From Curtobacterium sp. VKM Ac-1395 (GTDB taxonomy: Bacteria; Actinomycetota; Actinomycetes; Actinomycetales; Microbacteriaceae), in the NCBI RefSeq assembly GCF_015350975.1, contig NZ_JADKRX010000009.1, forward strand, positions 1 through 64,000: 64,000 bases of DNA. The letters run 5' to 3'. Every line of letters begins with the position of its first letter. The first letter of the stretch is position 1. The translations under genes and the position numbers were made by a program. Positions 15,309 through 24,277 of this stretch are shown one piece after another. The notes beneath the pieces were generated by a model. That model had not been told where the DNA came from and did no database searches. It saw only the letters and a program-made list of their open reading frames with translations.

Positions 15309-17735
15309 TCAGTCGGCGTCGAACAGCACCGGGACGCGGACACCGACCTCGTCGAGCCGCACCAGGACCTCGCGTCCGCCGTGACGCACCACGTGGCTAC
15401 CCAGCGCCCGCGGGGTGCGTGCCCGCAGGCCGGCCTCGACCAGTTCGGCGCCGTCGTGCCCCACGGCGCCCCAGGTCACGTCGACGTCGATGCCGGGCCG
15501 GGCGACGAGCCCACGGACGGACCCGTGCGCGAAGACCTCGGGCACGGCGGGGAGCAGGTCGAGACGACCGCGGTGGGACTGCACGAGCATCTCGGCCACG
15601 GCGGCGACGACGCCGAGGTTGCCGTCGATCTGGAACGGCGGGTGCGCGGCGAACAGGTTGCGGTAGAGACCGCCACGCTGCCCCTCGTCGTCGACCCCGT
15701 CCATGGTGCGGAACACGAGCGGCAGGAGCCTGCCGATCGCGGCGGTGTCCCCGAGCCGGGCACGGAGCGCGAGCTTCCACGCCAGCGACCACCCGGTGGA
15801 GTCGTCGCCGCGGGCGTCGAGCGTCCGGGCGACCGCGGCGGCCATCGACTCGTCGAGCGGTTCGGTGCCCGGGTACGCCGCGACGAGCGAGGACACGTGG
15901 CGGTGCCCCGGCTCGGCGTGCCCGCGGTCGGCACGCCACTCCGGCACGGCTCCGTCGGTGCCGGGCTCGATCGGCGGCAGGGCGTCGGCGAGCGCCGCCA
16001 GTCGCGGGTCGGGCACGAGGCCGACCCGGTCGCTGAGCCTCCGGTACGCGGACACCGTCATGCCGATGAGCGCGAGGTCCATCGCCGAGTCCGTGTCGAC
16101 CGACCCGGGGGCACCCGTCGCGGTGACGAAGTGGTTCTCCGGCGAGGTCGAGGGGACCGTGTGCGGGAGACCGTCGTCGCCGGTGACGAGCCAGGCGTCG
16201 ACGAACGCGAGCGCACCGGCCACGAGCGGCAGCAGCACGTCGGTGACGTAGGCGTCGTCGGCACCGTGGTCGGCGTGCGCGATCAGCGGGTCGAGCAACC
16301 AGAGCGCACCCATCGGCCAGAACGCGTACGCGGGGTCGTGCTGGCCCTCGCCGATGGGCTGGGTGTACCCCCAGGCATCGGTGTTGTGGTGCGCCACCCA
16401 CCCGGGAGCGTCGTACAGCCGGGCCGCGGTCTGCTCCCCGCTGCGGGCGACGGCCTGGACCAGCGTGACGAGCGGCTCGACGGTCTCGGGCAGCGCGGTG
16501 ACCTCGGCGGGCCAGTACGCCATCTCGAGGTTGACGTTCGTGGTGTAGTTCGCGCTCCACGGCGGCCGGAGTGCGGCGTTCCAGATCCCCTGCAGCGTCG
16601 CGGGCAGGCCACCGGGGCGGGACGAGCAGATGAGGAGGTACCGGCCGTACGCCACGAGGAGCGCCGCGAGACCGGGGTCCGTGGCGATGCCGTCGGCGGC
16701 GACCCGGGCGAGGCGCTCGTCCGTCATCAGGGTGGCGTGGTCGGCGTGGTCGCCCTCCGGCAGCGTCAGGGTGAACCGGTCGTACAGCGTGGCGTGGTCG
16801 GCTCGCTGTTCGTCGCGGACCCGGTCGATGCCGGTCGCGATCGCGGTGTCCACGAGTCCGGCCGCGACCGAGGCGGCGTCGGCAGCGGTGCCCGACGGCG
16901 CGCGGCCGGCCCCTTGGGCGGTCGTCGCCGTGGCGAGGACGATCCGGACCGTCCCCCGGGCCGGCACACGGACGCGTTCGGGGCCGGAAGCAGCGTCGGT
17001 GGTGAGCGGACGATCGTGCTCGTCGACCACCCGGAGCACCGCAGCGCCCTCGAGGGCGGGACCGTCCCAGCGCACCGGGTCCGGCACGTCGCCGTCGTGG
17101 GGCGGCCAGACGTCGCTCGGCAGCCGGACGAGCAGCACCGCGTCACCCGGTCCGGACGCCGCCGCACCGGCAGCAGCCCCGGCACCGGACGACCCGTCGA
17201 GCGGCGCGTGCAACAGCGTCTCGAGCGACACGTCCACCGTCCCCACGCCGGAGTCCGGGAACACCAGCTCGTGCACGAGCACCCGGTGGGGCCAGGACGC
17301 CCAGGTCGCGGTGCGGACGGGCTGGCCGTCGAGCACGAAGGACGTCGTCGCGGTGGCGGTCGGGAGCTCCAGCGTCCGTTCGTGGTCCTGCACGGAGCCG
17401 TCTCCGTCGGGCGTGGTCGTCACGAGCAGGTCGACGAACGGCACGTACGCCTGCGTGTGCCGGTGCTGCACCCGGCGGAGCGCGTCGGCGGCGTCGTCGA
17501 ACCGCTGCTCGGCGATCGCGGCGCGGGAGTCGGCGAGCGCTGCCCGGACGGTCTGCGGGTCGAGCGGGTCGACGTGTTCGGTCTCGACGGTGCCCGACCA
17601 CGCGGACCCGTCGTTGACGCCGACGCGGTCGGCGAGCGCACCGCCGTGGCACATCGCCCCGAGCAGGCCGTTGCCGACGGGGAGTGCATCGGTCCAGGTG
17701 GTCGCGGGGCCCCGGTACCGGAGCACGGCGCTCAT
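15309..17735 (-). CDS. glycoside hydrolase family 95 (alpha-L-fucosidase/galactosidase)
   Basis: An 808-aa GH95 enzyme, releasing alpha-1,2-linked L-fucose or L-galactose from glycans such as xyloglucan or rhamnogalacturonan II by inversion. It starts with the family's ALPVGNGLLGAM motif (N-terminal beta domain), followed by the (alpha/alpha)6 barrel. Family catalytic residues are recognisable: Asn pair in NYTTNVNLEMAYWPAE (about 397), Glu in EPGHRHVS (about 606) and Asp in QIDGNLG (about 701). No signal peptide, so it acts on imported oligosaccharides. Last gene of the LacI-controlled minus-strand operon, with an ATGA overlap. Confidence 0.92.
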   Translation of the reverse strand: MSAVLRYRGPATTWTDALPVGNGLLGAMCHGGALADRVGVNDGSAWSGTVETEHVDPLDPQTVRAALADSRAAIAEQRFDDAADALRRVQHRHTQAYVPFVDLLVTTTPDGDGSVQDHERTLELPTATATTSFVLDGQPVRTATWASWPHRVLVHELVFPDSGVGTVDVSLETLLHAPLDGSSGAGAAAGAAASGPGDAVLLVRLPSDVWPPHDGDVPDPVRWDGPALEGAAVLRVVDEHDRPLTTDAASGPERVRVPARGTVRIVLATATTAQGAGRAPSGTAADAASVAAGLVDTAIATGIDRVRDEQRADHATLYDRFTLTLPEGDHADHATLMTDERLARVAADGIATDPGLAALLVAYGRYLLICSSRPGGLPATLQGIWNAALRPPWSANYTTNVNLEMAYWPAEVTALPETVEPLVTLVQAVARSGEQTAARLYDAPGWVAHHNTDAWGYTQPIGEGQHDPAYAFWPMGALWLLDPLIAHADHGADDAYVTDVLLPLVAGALAFVDAWLVTGDDGLPHTVPSTSPENHFVTATGAPGSVDTDSAMDLALIGMTVSAYRRLSDRVGLVPDPRLAALADALPPIEPGTDGAVPEWRADRGHAEPGHRHVSSLVAAYPGTEPLDESMAAAVARTLDARGDDSTGWSLAWKLALRARLGDTAAIGRLLPLVFRTMDGVDDEGQRGGLYRNLFAAHPPFQIDGNLGVVAAVAEMLVQSHRGRLDLLPAVPEVFAHGSVRGLVARPGIDVDVTWGAVGHDGAELVEAGLRARTPRALGSHVVRHGGREVLVRLDEVGVRVPVLFDAD

Positions 17736-18655
17736 GCGGACCCCAGCGGGACGTGGGCGGCGACGCTCCGCACGACACGGTCGACGACGACGGCGGGCGC
17801 GGTGTCCCACACGGACTGGTTGAAGATCTCGACCTCCACGTCTCCGGTGTACCCGGCAGCGGCGACCGCCGCACCGATCGGGCCGAAGTCGATGTGCCCG
17901 TCGCCCGGGTACCCCCGCGAGAGCAGGGGGTCGGCAGCGAGCGGGGTCACCCAGTCGCACACCTGGTACGTCGCGATCCGTCCGGCGGCACCGGCGCGGG
18001 CGATCGACGACTCGAGCGCCGGGTCCCACCAGACGTGGAAGGTGTCGACGGCGACGCCGACCGCCTCGGCGGGGAAGGGTGCGGCCAGGTCGAGGGCCTG
18101 CGCGAGGGTGGAGACCACGGCACGGTCGGCCGCGTACATCGGGTGCAGGGGCTCCACGGCGAGCTGGACCCCGGCGTCGAGGGCGTGCGGCACGAGCTCG
18201 GTCAGGGCGTCGGCGACCCGGGCGCGGGCGGCACCGAGGTCCTTCGAGCCGCTGGGCAGTCCCCCGGCGACGAGGACCAGCACGGGTCGGGACCCGGGTG
18301 CGCCGGCACCGGCCAACGCCGCTGTCTCGTCGATGGCGCGGCGGTTGTCGTCCATGGCCAGTCGGCGCTCGGCCCCGTCGGCGAGGGTGAAGAACCCGCC
18401 GCGGCAGTGCGTCGACACGCGGAGCCCGGAGTCACGGACCATCCGCACGGCCTCGTCGAGCCCGACGTCGGCGACGGGTTCGCGCCAGGTGCCGATCGCC
18501 TCGACGCCCGCCGCGGTCACCGCCGCGATGGCCTCGGCCAGGGAGGCGTGCTTCACCGTCGCCTGGTTGACCGAGAGCCGGGCCGCGCCGACGGCTGCCG
18601 CGTGGCGGGCCGCGCCGACGGCTGCCGCGGGACGGGCCGGAGCCGGGGCGCTCAC
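17732..18655 (-). CDS. sugar phosphate isomerase/epimerase-family TIM barrel
   Basis: A 307-aa AP endonuclease 2-like TIM barrel. Metal-ligand candidates are Glu in LAVEPLHPMY, Asp in VAVDTFHVWWD, and Glu in VEVEIFNQ. The GTG start at 18655 overlaps the stop of the preceding gene by four bases, and the stop overlaps the GH95 start. The first 20 residues are an imperfect Ala/Arg repeat (AAAVGAARH..). Enzymes of this family in such operons are isomerases, epimerases, dehydratases or keto-sugar lyases; the reaction cannot be named here. Confidence 0.82.
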   Translation of the reverse strand: MSAPAPARPAAAVGAARHAAAVGAARLSVNQATVKHASLAEAIAAVTAAGVEAIGTWREPVADVGLDEAVRMVRDSGLRVSTHCRGGFFTLADGAERRLAMDDNRRAIDETAALAGAGAPGSRPVLVLVAGGLPSGSKDLGAARARVADALTELVPHALDAGVQLAVEPLHPMYAADRAVVSTLAQALDLAAPFPAEAVGVAVDTFHVWWDPALESSIARAGAAGRIATYQVCDWVTPLAADPLLSRGYPGDGHIDFGPIGAAVAAAGYTGDVEVEIFNQSVWDTAPAVVVDRVVRSVAAHVPLGSA

Positions 18656-19884
18656 GCGACCGACTCGGGGACGGGAGCGGCGTCGGCGGCCGAACCGGGC
18701 CTCCTGGCCGGCTGTGCACCACGGACCGACGTGACGCGCCGGTCCACACCGTGCAGTGCGAGCAGCGCGTGCCAGCGCTCGGCCGCGGCCTCCGGGTGTT
18801 CGAGCGCACCGCAGGCGTTGGCGAGCCGGACCGTCTCCGACAGGTGCGGCAGGCTGCGGCCCGCGTGCAGCCCGCCGACCATCGCGGGTGACGACTGGTG
18901 ACCGTTCAGCCAGGCCAGGAACGCGATCCCGGTCTTGTAGAACCACGTCGGGGCGGCGAAGACATGGCGCGCGAGGGCCTCGGTCGGGCCGAGGACGGCG
19001 CGGAAGGCGGCCTCGTCCGGCAGGGCACGGACCGCGGCGGACGCGGCGGGTCCGACGGCGGCGAAGGCACCGAGCAGCGCGTCCGAGTGCGCGGACCCGT
19101 CGCCGGCGATGAGGTCGACGTAGTGGAAGTCGTCGCCCGTGTACATGCGGGTGCCCTCGGGCAGACGGGCACGGAGGGCGACCTCGGCCGACGCGTCGAG
19201 CAGGCTCATCTTGATCCCGCTGACCCGCTCGCCCGCGTCACGCATCACCGCGAGCACCGTCTCGGGTGCCGACCGCTCGTCGCCGAAGTAGCCGGCGAGC
19301 GCCGGGTCGAAGGCGGCACCGAGCCAGTGCAGGACGACGGGTGCCCCGGCGCGCGCGATGACCCGCTCGTAGACCGAGCGGTAGTCGTCTGGTCCGGACG
19401 CGGCGCGCGCGAGGTGGCGGCTCGCCATCAGGACCACGCCGGCGCCGGCGTCCTCGGCGTGGTGGAGCTGGCGGACGTAGGCGTCGACGATCGCGTCGAG
19501 GCTGGCGTCCTCGGACGCCAGGTCGTCGGTGTTCACCCCGACGACGATCCGACCGCCGACGCTCGCGGCCTCGGCGGCGCTGCGGATGACGAGCTCGCGG
19601 GTCGCGGCCGGGTCGAGGCCCATGTTGCGCTGCGCCGTGTCCATCGCGTCGGCGACGCCGAGGCCCCAGGACCACAGGTGGTGCCGGAAGGCCAGGGTGC
19701 TGTCCCAGTCGAGGTCGGCCGGGGCGCCGGGCGTGGTGTCGGACCCGACGCGGGGCACGACGTGGGCGGCGGCGTACACGACGCGCTCGGTCAGCGGGCC
19801 GTCGGGCCTGGTCCACGTGGGTGCGGGCTGCAGGGGCACCGTCGTGGTGGTGCCGTCGGCGGCGAGCAGGGTCAGGTCCGTCAT
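18652..19884 (-). CDS. DUF993-family protein (dihydrodipicolinate synthase-like aldolase fold)
   Basis: A 410-aa protein of the family annotated as DUF993, related to the DapA/N-acetylneuraminate lyase TIM barrels. Seen: GVNTDDL, MASRHLAR, HWLGAAFDPALAGYFGD, a probable Schiff-base Lys in GIKMSLL, and TGDDFHY. Such proteins recur with Gfo/Idh dehydrogenases and TIM-barrel isomerases in carbohydrate clusters, consistent with a retro-aldol or dehydration step on a keto-sugar acid. GTGA/ATGA overlaps with both neighbours. Function not established. Confidence 0.78.
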   Translation of the reverse strand: MTDLTLLAADGTTTTVPLQPAPTWTRPDGPLTERVVYAAAHVVPRVGSDTTPGAPADLDWDSTLAFRHHLWSWGLGVADAMDTAQRNMGLDPAATRELVIRSAAEAASVGGRIVVGVNTDDLASEDASLDAIVDAYVRQLHHAEDAGAGVVLMASRHLARAASGPDDYRSVYERVIARAGAPVVLHWLGAAFDPALAGYFGDERSAPETVLAVMRDAGERVSGIKMSLLDASAEVALRARLPEGTRMYTGDDFHYVDLIAGDGSAHSDALLGAFAAVGPAASAAVRALPDEAAFRAVLGPTEALARHVFAAPTWFYKTGIAFLAWLNGHQSSPAMVGGLHAGRSLPHLSETVRLANACGALEHPEAAAERWHALLALHGVDRRVTSVRGAQPARRPGSAADAAPVPESVA

Positions 19885-21206
19885 GCGGAGACCGCCTGGA
19901 GGCTCGGGTCGGTTCCGGCGGGGGTGCCGTCGGTCCGGTCGCCGGTCCGGTCGCCGGTCCGGTCGTCCGTCCGGTCGTCGGTCCGGTCGTCCGTCCGGTC
20001 GTCGGTCCGGTCGTCCGTCCGGTCGTCGGTCCGGTCGTCCGTCCGGTGCGGCTCGGGCAGGTGGAGTTCGGGCAGGTCGACGCGGCGGCCCTCGCGCGAG
20101 GACACGAGGCCGGCCTCGGCGAGCGCGACACCGCGGGCACCGGAGAGCAGGTCGTACGGGTGCGGGCGGCCGGCGACGAGGTCGCGCACGAAGTCCTCCC
20201 ACTGCGCGCGGAACCCGTTGCCGTACTCGTCGTTGTCGGGGACCTCGAGCCACTGCCCGCGGTAGTCGCGGTCGTCGCGCAGGTCCGGGTTCCACACCGG
20301 CTTCGGCGTCGTCGTCCGCGGCTGGACCCGGCAGCCGAACAGCCCGACGACGGCGCTGCCGTGGGTGCCGTCGACCTGGAACTCGACGAGCTCGTCCCGG
20401 TCCACCCGCACGGCCCAGCTCGAGTTGATCTGCGCGGTGATCCCACCGGCCAGGTCGAACACCCCGTACGCGGCGTCGTCCGCGGTGGCCGGGTAGGCGC
20501 GGCCCTGCTCGTCGGTGCGCTCGGGGATGTGCGTGACGGCGCGGGCGTACACCGACTCGACGCGGCCGAACAGCTGCTCGAGGACGTAGTTCCAGTGCGG
20601 GAACATGTCGACGACGATGCCGCCGCCGTCCTCGCTGCGGTAGTTCCAGCTCGGGCGCTGGGCGTCCTGCCAGTCCCCCTCGAAGACCCAGTAGCCGAAC
20701 TCGCCGCGGACCGAGAGCACCCGGCCGAAGAACCCGGAGTCGATGAGCCGGGCGAGCTTGCGCAGGCCGGGCAGGTAGAGCTTGTCGTGCACGACGCCGG
20801 TCGGTACGCCGGCCTCGGCAGCCAGGCGGGCGAGCTCGAGGGCCTCGGCGGAGGTCTCCGCGGTCGGCTTCTCGGTGTAGACCGCCTTGCCCGCGGCGAT
20901 CGCCCGGCGGATGGCGTCGGTGCGGGCGCTCGTGACCGCGAAGTCGGCGAAGACGTCCCAGCGCGGGTCGGCGAGCGCGGCGTCGAGGTCCGTCGTCCAG
21001 TGCTCCAGGCCGTGGCGCCGGGCGATCTCCTCGAGCTTGCCGGCGTTCCGGCCGACGAGCACCGGTTCGAGCTGCACCCGGGAGCCGTCGGGCAGCAGCA
21101 CGCCGCCGTCCTGCCGGATGGCGAGCACCGAGCGGACGAGGTGCTGCCGGTAGCCCATGCGTCCCGTGACGCCGTTCATGATGATGCCGAGGGTGCGGGT
21201 GGTCAA
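19881..21206 (-). CDS. Gfo/Idh/MocA-family sugar dehydrogenase with repetitive tail
   Basis: A 441-aa NAD(P)-dependent oxidoreductase. The N-terminal Rossmann domain opens with IIMNGVTGRMGYRQ, then YTEKPTAET (family EKP motif, catalytic Lys), then the alpha/beta substrate domain including DMFPHWNY. The start is TTG 21206: AAGGAG lies just upstream, and the in-frame ATG at 21275 sits upstream of the operator. The last 50 residues contain about nine DDRT/GDRT units encoded by a 12-bp tandem repeat, a tail without any family counterpart. First gene of the operon running to GH95. Confidence 0.86.
   Translation of the reverse strand: MTTRTLGIIMNGVTGRMGYRQHLVRSVLAIRQDGGVLLPDGSRVQLEPVLVGRNAGKLEEIARRHGLEHWTTDLDAALADPRWDVFADFAVTSARTDAIRRAIAAGKAVYTEKPTAETSAEALELARLAAEAGVPTGVVHDKLYLPGLRKLARLIDSGFFGRVLSVRGEFGYWVFEGDWQDAQRPSWNYRSEDGGGIVVDMFPHWNYVLEQLFGRVESVYARAVTHIPERTDEQGRAYPATADDAAYGVFDLAGGITAQINSSWAVRVDRDELVEFQVDGTHGSAVVGLFGCRVQPRTTTPKPVWNPDLRDDRDYRGQWLEVPDNDEYGNGFRAQWEDFVRDLVAGRPHPYDLLSGARGVALAEAGLVSSREGRRVDLPELHLPEPHRTDDRTDDRTDDRTDDRTDDRTDDRTDDRTGDRTGDRTDGTPAGTDPSLQAVSA
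19931..20047. repeat. 12-bp tandem repeat encoding (DDRT)n
   Basis: About nine to ten copies of a GTCCGGTCGTCG-like unit, alternating two variants, lie in frame at the 3' end of the dehydrogenase gene. The unit is a multiple of three, so copy-number change would alter tail length without a frameshift. Confidence 0.9.
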
Positions 21207-21245
21207 CGCGTGCTCCTTTGCTCGCCGAGCTGCTCCCGCCGGTGC

Positions 21246-21259
21246 GGAAAGCGCTTGCC
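21246..21259. promoter_or_regulatory. LacI-type operator upstream of the GH95 operon
   Basis: GGAAAGCGCTTGCC, with the palindromic AAGCGCTT centre typical of LacI-family operators, lies 40 bp ahead of the TTG start of the dehydrogenase gene. An identical 14-mer is at 22779-22792 before the ABC transporter operon. The LacI gene between them is the probable regulator. Confidence 0.8.
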
Positions 21260-21540
21260 CGGCACCGTACACCACGGCGTGCTCGGAGCGCAGCCCCGAG
21301 GTCGGCGGCCGCGTGCGGAGGCCGGGTCAGGAGTGCCGGGCCGGATCCCCGGGGCACCGAGCGGTCATGACACCCCGCTCACGTCCGCCGAGCGGGCACG
21401 ACTCGTCGATCGACCCCGTGCGGGACGACGAGCTGTGGCCGGTGGACGACACACGAGCGGGGTGTTGCGACCGGTCGACGAGCGCGCGGGGCCGGGGACG
21501 GCAGGGCGGCGGCCGGGGTGTCGGCAGGGCGGCGCTCGGG

Positions 21541-21594
21541 CTGTCGGTCGAGGTGTCGGTCGGGGTGTCGGTCGAGGTGCCGGCCGGGGTGTCA
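21541..21594. repeat. 12-bp tandem repeat abutting the lacI-type stop codon
   Basis: About four units of GTCGGTCGAGGT/GTCGGTCGGGGT immediately follow the stop of the LacI-family gene. The rest of the 385-bp gap (21207-21591) holds the operator at 21246 and otherwise only GC-rich sequence with no gene I can support. Confidence 0.85.
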
Positions 21595-22623
21595 GCGCGC
21601 GGTGCTCGCGCGCAGGACGACCTCGCCGTCGACGTCGTCCGCGTCGTCGTCGGTGCCGAGCGCCCGACGGACCGCCCGCGCGCCGATCTCCTCGAGCGGC
21701 AGCCGCACGGTGCTGAGCGCCGGCACGACGTCGACGAGCATCCGCACGTCGTCGAACCCCGCGACACCGATGTCGACGCCGGGGACGAGGCCGCGCTCGC
21801 GGATCGCCGTGAGCGCCCCGACCGCCATCAGGTCCGTGACGGCGAACACGCACCGCGGCGGCGATCCCGCGTCGAGCAGCTGGGTCATGGCCTGGTAGCC
21901 GCCGTCCCGCGAGAACGCCGACGGCACCACGGCCCCGTGGTCGAGCCGGATGCCGTGGGCGGCGAGTCCGGCGACGAAGCCCTCGACCCGGGCGTGCGCG
22001 GTCACGAGGTCGGGCTCCCCCGCCAGCACGGCGAAGGACCGGTGCCCCTGCTCGACGAGCGCTCCCGCCAGGGCCGCGGCGCCGCTGAGGTTCCGGACGA
22101 CGAGGGCGTGGACGCCCTCGACACCGGCGGCGGCCCCGTCCACGTCGGACACCAGCGCCGAGACCCCGGCGCCCCCGGCGACCAGGGCGGCGATGCCGTC
22201 CCGGACGGCGTCCCCGTTCCCACCGAGGTGCCGACTGACGGCGAGCACCACGGCGCGCGGGCGGAGGCCGGCGACGACGTCGAGCACCTCGCGCTCACGG
22301 GAGGCGTCCCCGCCGGTCGAGGTGATCGTGACGACGAGCCCGGCCTCGTCTGCGGCCCGGATCGCACCGGCGGCGATCGCGGCGAAGTACGGGTCGGCGA
22401 TGTCGCCGACGACGAGGGCCAACGAGGTCGTCGTGCCGCGGGCCACCGCCTGGGCCTGCACGTTCGCGGTGTAGTGCAGCTCGCGGGCCGCGACGTGCAC
22501 CCGCTCCAGGAACTCCGGACGCACCCGACGAGCGCTGCCGTTCAGCGCACGGGACGCGGTGGCGAGGGAGACCCCGGCGCGCTGCGCGACGTCCGCCAGG
22601 GTCGCGGTGCTGCGGTCCGACAC
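21592..22623 (-). CDS. LacI-family transcriptional regulator
   Basis: A 343-aa repressor. N-terminal helix-turn-helix with the family signature TLADVAQRAGVSLATASRALNG (residues 8-29) and hinge helix, followed by a periplasmic-binding-protein-like sugar domain (about 65-335) with VFAVTDLMAVGAL and the closing DDVRMLVDVVPALSTVRLP. GTG start. It sits between two operons that carry identical LacI-type operators and is divergent from the ABC importer, so it most likely controls both and perhaps itself. The effector is likely a sugar from the GH95 pathway. Confidence 0.92.
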   Translation of the reverse strand: MSDRSTATLADVAQRAGVSLATASRALNGSARRVRPEFLERVHVAARELHYTANVQAQAVARGTTTSLALVVGDIADPYFAAIAAGAIRAADEAGLVVTITSTGGDASREREVLDVVAGLRPRAVVLAVSRHLGGNGDAVRDGIAALVAGGAGVSALVSDVDGAAAGVEGVHALVVRNLSGAAALAGALVEQGHRSFAVLAGEPDLVTAHARVEGFVAGLAAHGIRLDHGAVVPSAFSRDGGYQAMTQLLDAGSPPRCVFAVTDLMAVGALTAIRERGLVPGVDIGVAGFDDVRMLVDVVPALSTVRLPLEEIGARAVRRALGTDDDADDVDGEVVLRASTAR

Positions 22624-22778
22624 GACGGCGTCCTCTCCGGTGCGCGCTGCCGTGCGCGTCCGGCGTCAGGCTAGCGGTTTCCTCGGCCTCGACGCCGGAA
22701 CCAGCCATGTCGAGGAGCGAGCGCGCGTGCCTGGGCGAGCCGAACCTCCCGGCCGACACCGATGTGAGGACAAATGCG

Positions 22779-22817
22779 GGAAAGCGCTTGCCGAACTGCC
22801 CCCGGGTCGTGTAGACA
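22779..22817 (+). promoter_or_regulatory. promoter with overlapping LacI-type operator, ABC transporter operon
   Basis: Operator GGAAAGCGCTTGCC (22779-22792) overlaps a -35-like TTGCCG (22789-22794), with TAGACA (22812-22817) as -10 after 17 bp. Bound repressor would block the polymerase. The solute-binding gene starts 75 bp downstream. Confidence 0.65.
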
Positions 22818-22891
22818 ATGGACCCTCGGCCGAGACATCCCGAATGCTCGTCCACGGCGAACAGCCCGTGGCCCGAACGAAAGCAGTGACG

Positions 22892-24172
22892 ATGAAGTCA
22901 TCCAAACGAGTGCTCGCACTCGCCGGCGGCCTCGCCGCCCTCGCGCTCCTCTCCGGCTGCGCCTCCGGTGGTTCCGGGGACGACGGCGGGAAGGTGGACA
23001 AGCTGACGTTCTGGCTGTCGACCTCGACCGCGCAGGAGAAGGGCTACCAGGACCTGGCCACCGCGTACGAGAAGGAGTCGGGCGTCAACGTGCGGATCGT
23101 GAACCTGCCGTACGACGGCCTGCAGACGAAGCTCCGCGAGTCCGCCCAGGCGAAGTCGCTGCCGGACGTGGTCCGTGCTGCCGCCATCGACCCGATCTGG
23201 ACGTCGCAGACGGTCGACCTCAGCTCGATCACCGACAAGAAGGCCACCGGCATCAACCAGGACCTCGTCGCGAAGGCGAAGGACGGCAAGGTCCTCTCGA
23301 TCCCGTCCGACATCACCGCGGCGGGCCTGTTCGTGAACAAGTCGCTGTTCGAGAAAGCGGGCGTCAGCTACCCGACCGACCCGGCGAAGGCGTGGACCTG
23401 GGACGAGTTCCTGAAGGCCGCCGACGAGGTCAAGGCGAAGACCGGCGCGAAGTACGACCTGACGTTCGACGCCTCGCCCTCGCGACTGCGTGCGTACATG
23501 TACACGAAGGGCACGACCTTCCTCGAGCAGCAGAAGGACGGCTCGTTCGAGAGCAACGCGAAGATGGTCGGCGCGCTGCAGGACTTCGCCGACATGAACG
23601 ACGACAAGACGATGCCGAAGTCCGTCTGGGCCAGCGGGCAGGACCCGAACGCGCTGTTCAAGAGCGGCCAGGTCGTCGCGTACTTCTCCGGTGTCTGGCA
23701 GACCTCGGACTTCGCGTCGAACGTCGACTTCGACTGGGCGAGCGCCGCGACCCCCGCCGACCCGACCCACGCCACGGAGATCAACTACGGCGGCAACATC
23801 GTCGGGTTCGCCAACTCCGACGCCCGCGGTGCCGCCGCGAAGAAGTTCATCGAGTACATGTACGAGCCGGCGAACTACACCAAGCTCTCCGCCACCAACG
23901 GCTTCCTGCCGGTGGAGAACGGGCTCGACATCGACTACCCGTTCACCTCGCAGGCCGCCAAGGACTCGTTCGCGCTGTACACGAAGGAGATCGAGGCCGC
24001 TGACCCGATCTCGAGTGCCTACGCCAACGAGGCCTCCACCTGGGCGATCGAGGGCAAGGAACTCGGCACCGACCCCACCACCACCGAGGTCGGCAAGCTC
24101 ATCAACGGGCAGCAGTCGGCGAAGAAGACGCTCGACACGATCACGAAGTACTACGAGGAACAGGTCGGCTGA
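22892..24172 (+). CDS. ABC sugar transporter, solute-binding lipoprotein
   Basis: A 426-aa family 1 extracellular solute-binding protein that captures a sugar or oligosaccharide outside the membrane. Lipoprotein signal peptide with lipobox LLSGC (Cys23), a Gly-rich linker, then the bilobed binding fold (VDKLTFWLSTS..., FNGGNI-like YGGNIVGF, closing WAIEGKELGT). The ATG at 22892 is placed by the signal peptide. First gene of a five-gene plus-strand operon under the LacI-type operator. Confidence 0.93.
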   Translation: MKSSKRVLALAGGLAALALLSGCASGGSGDDGGKVDKLTFWLSTSTAQEKGYQDLATAYEKESGVNVRIVNLPYDGLQTKLRESAQAKSLPDVVRAAAIDPIWTSQTVDLSSITDKKATGINQDLVAKAKDGKVLSIPSDITAAGLFVNKSLFEKAGVSYPTDPAKAWTWDEFLKAADEVKAKTGAKYDLTFDASPSRLRAYMYTKGTTFLEQQKDGSFESNAKMVGALQDFADMNDDKTMPKSVWASGQDPNALFKSGQVVAYFSGVWQTSDFASNVDFDWASAATPADPTHATEINYGGNIVGFANSDARGAAAKKFIEYMYEPANYTKLSATNGFLPVENGLDIDYPFTSQAAKDSFALYTKEIEAADPISSAYANEASTWAIEGKELGTDPTTTEVGKLINGQQSAKKTLDTITKYYEEQVG

Positions 24173-24277
24173 CGACCTCGGCCGCCGGGTGCGTGCACCC
24201 GGCGGCCGCCCCTCCGGGTGCCCGCGTCCGGCGGCCGCCCCTCCCTCACCCCGGCACGACGAACGAAGAGGATCATC

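Noticed and set aside
15381-18734. Very long open frame on the plus strand opposite GH95
   Set aside because: Antisense shadow of GC-rich genes; Arg/Gly/Val/Glu-rich translation with no domain, while the minus strand encodes clear GH95 and TIM-barrel proteins.
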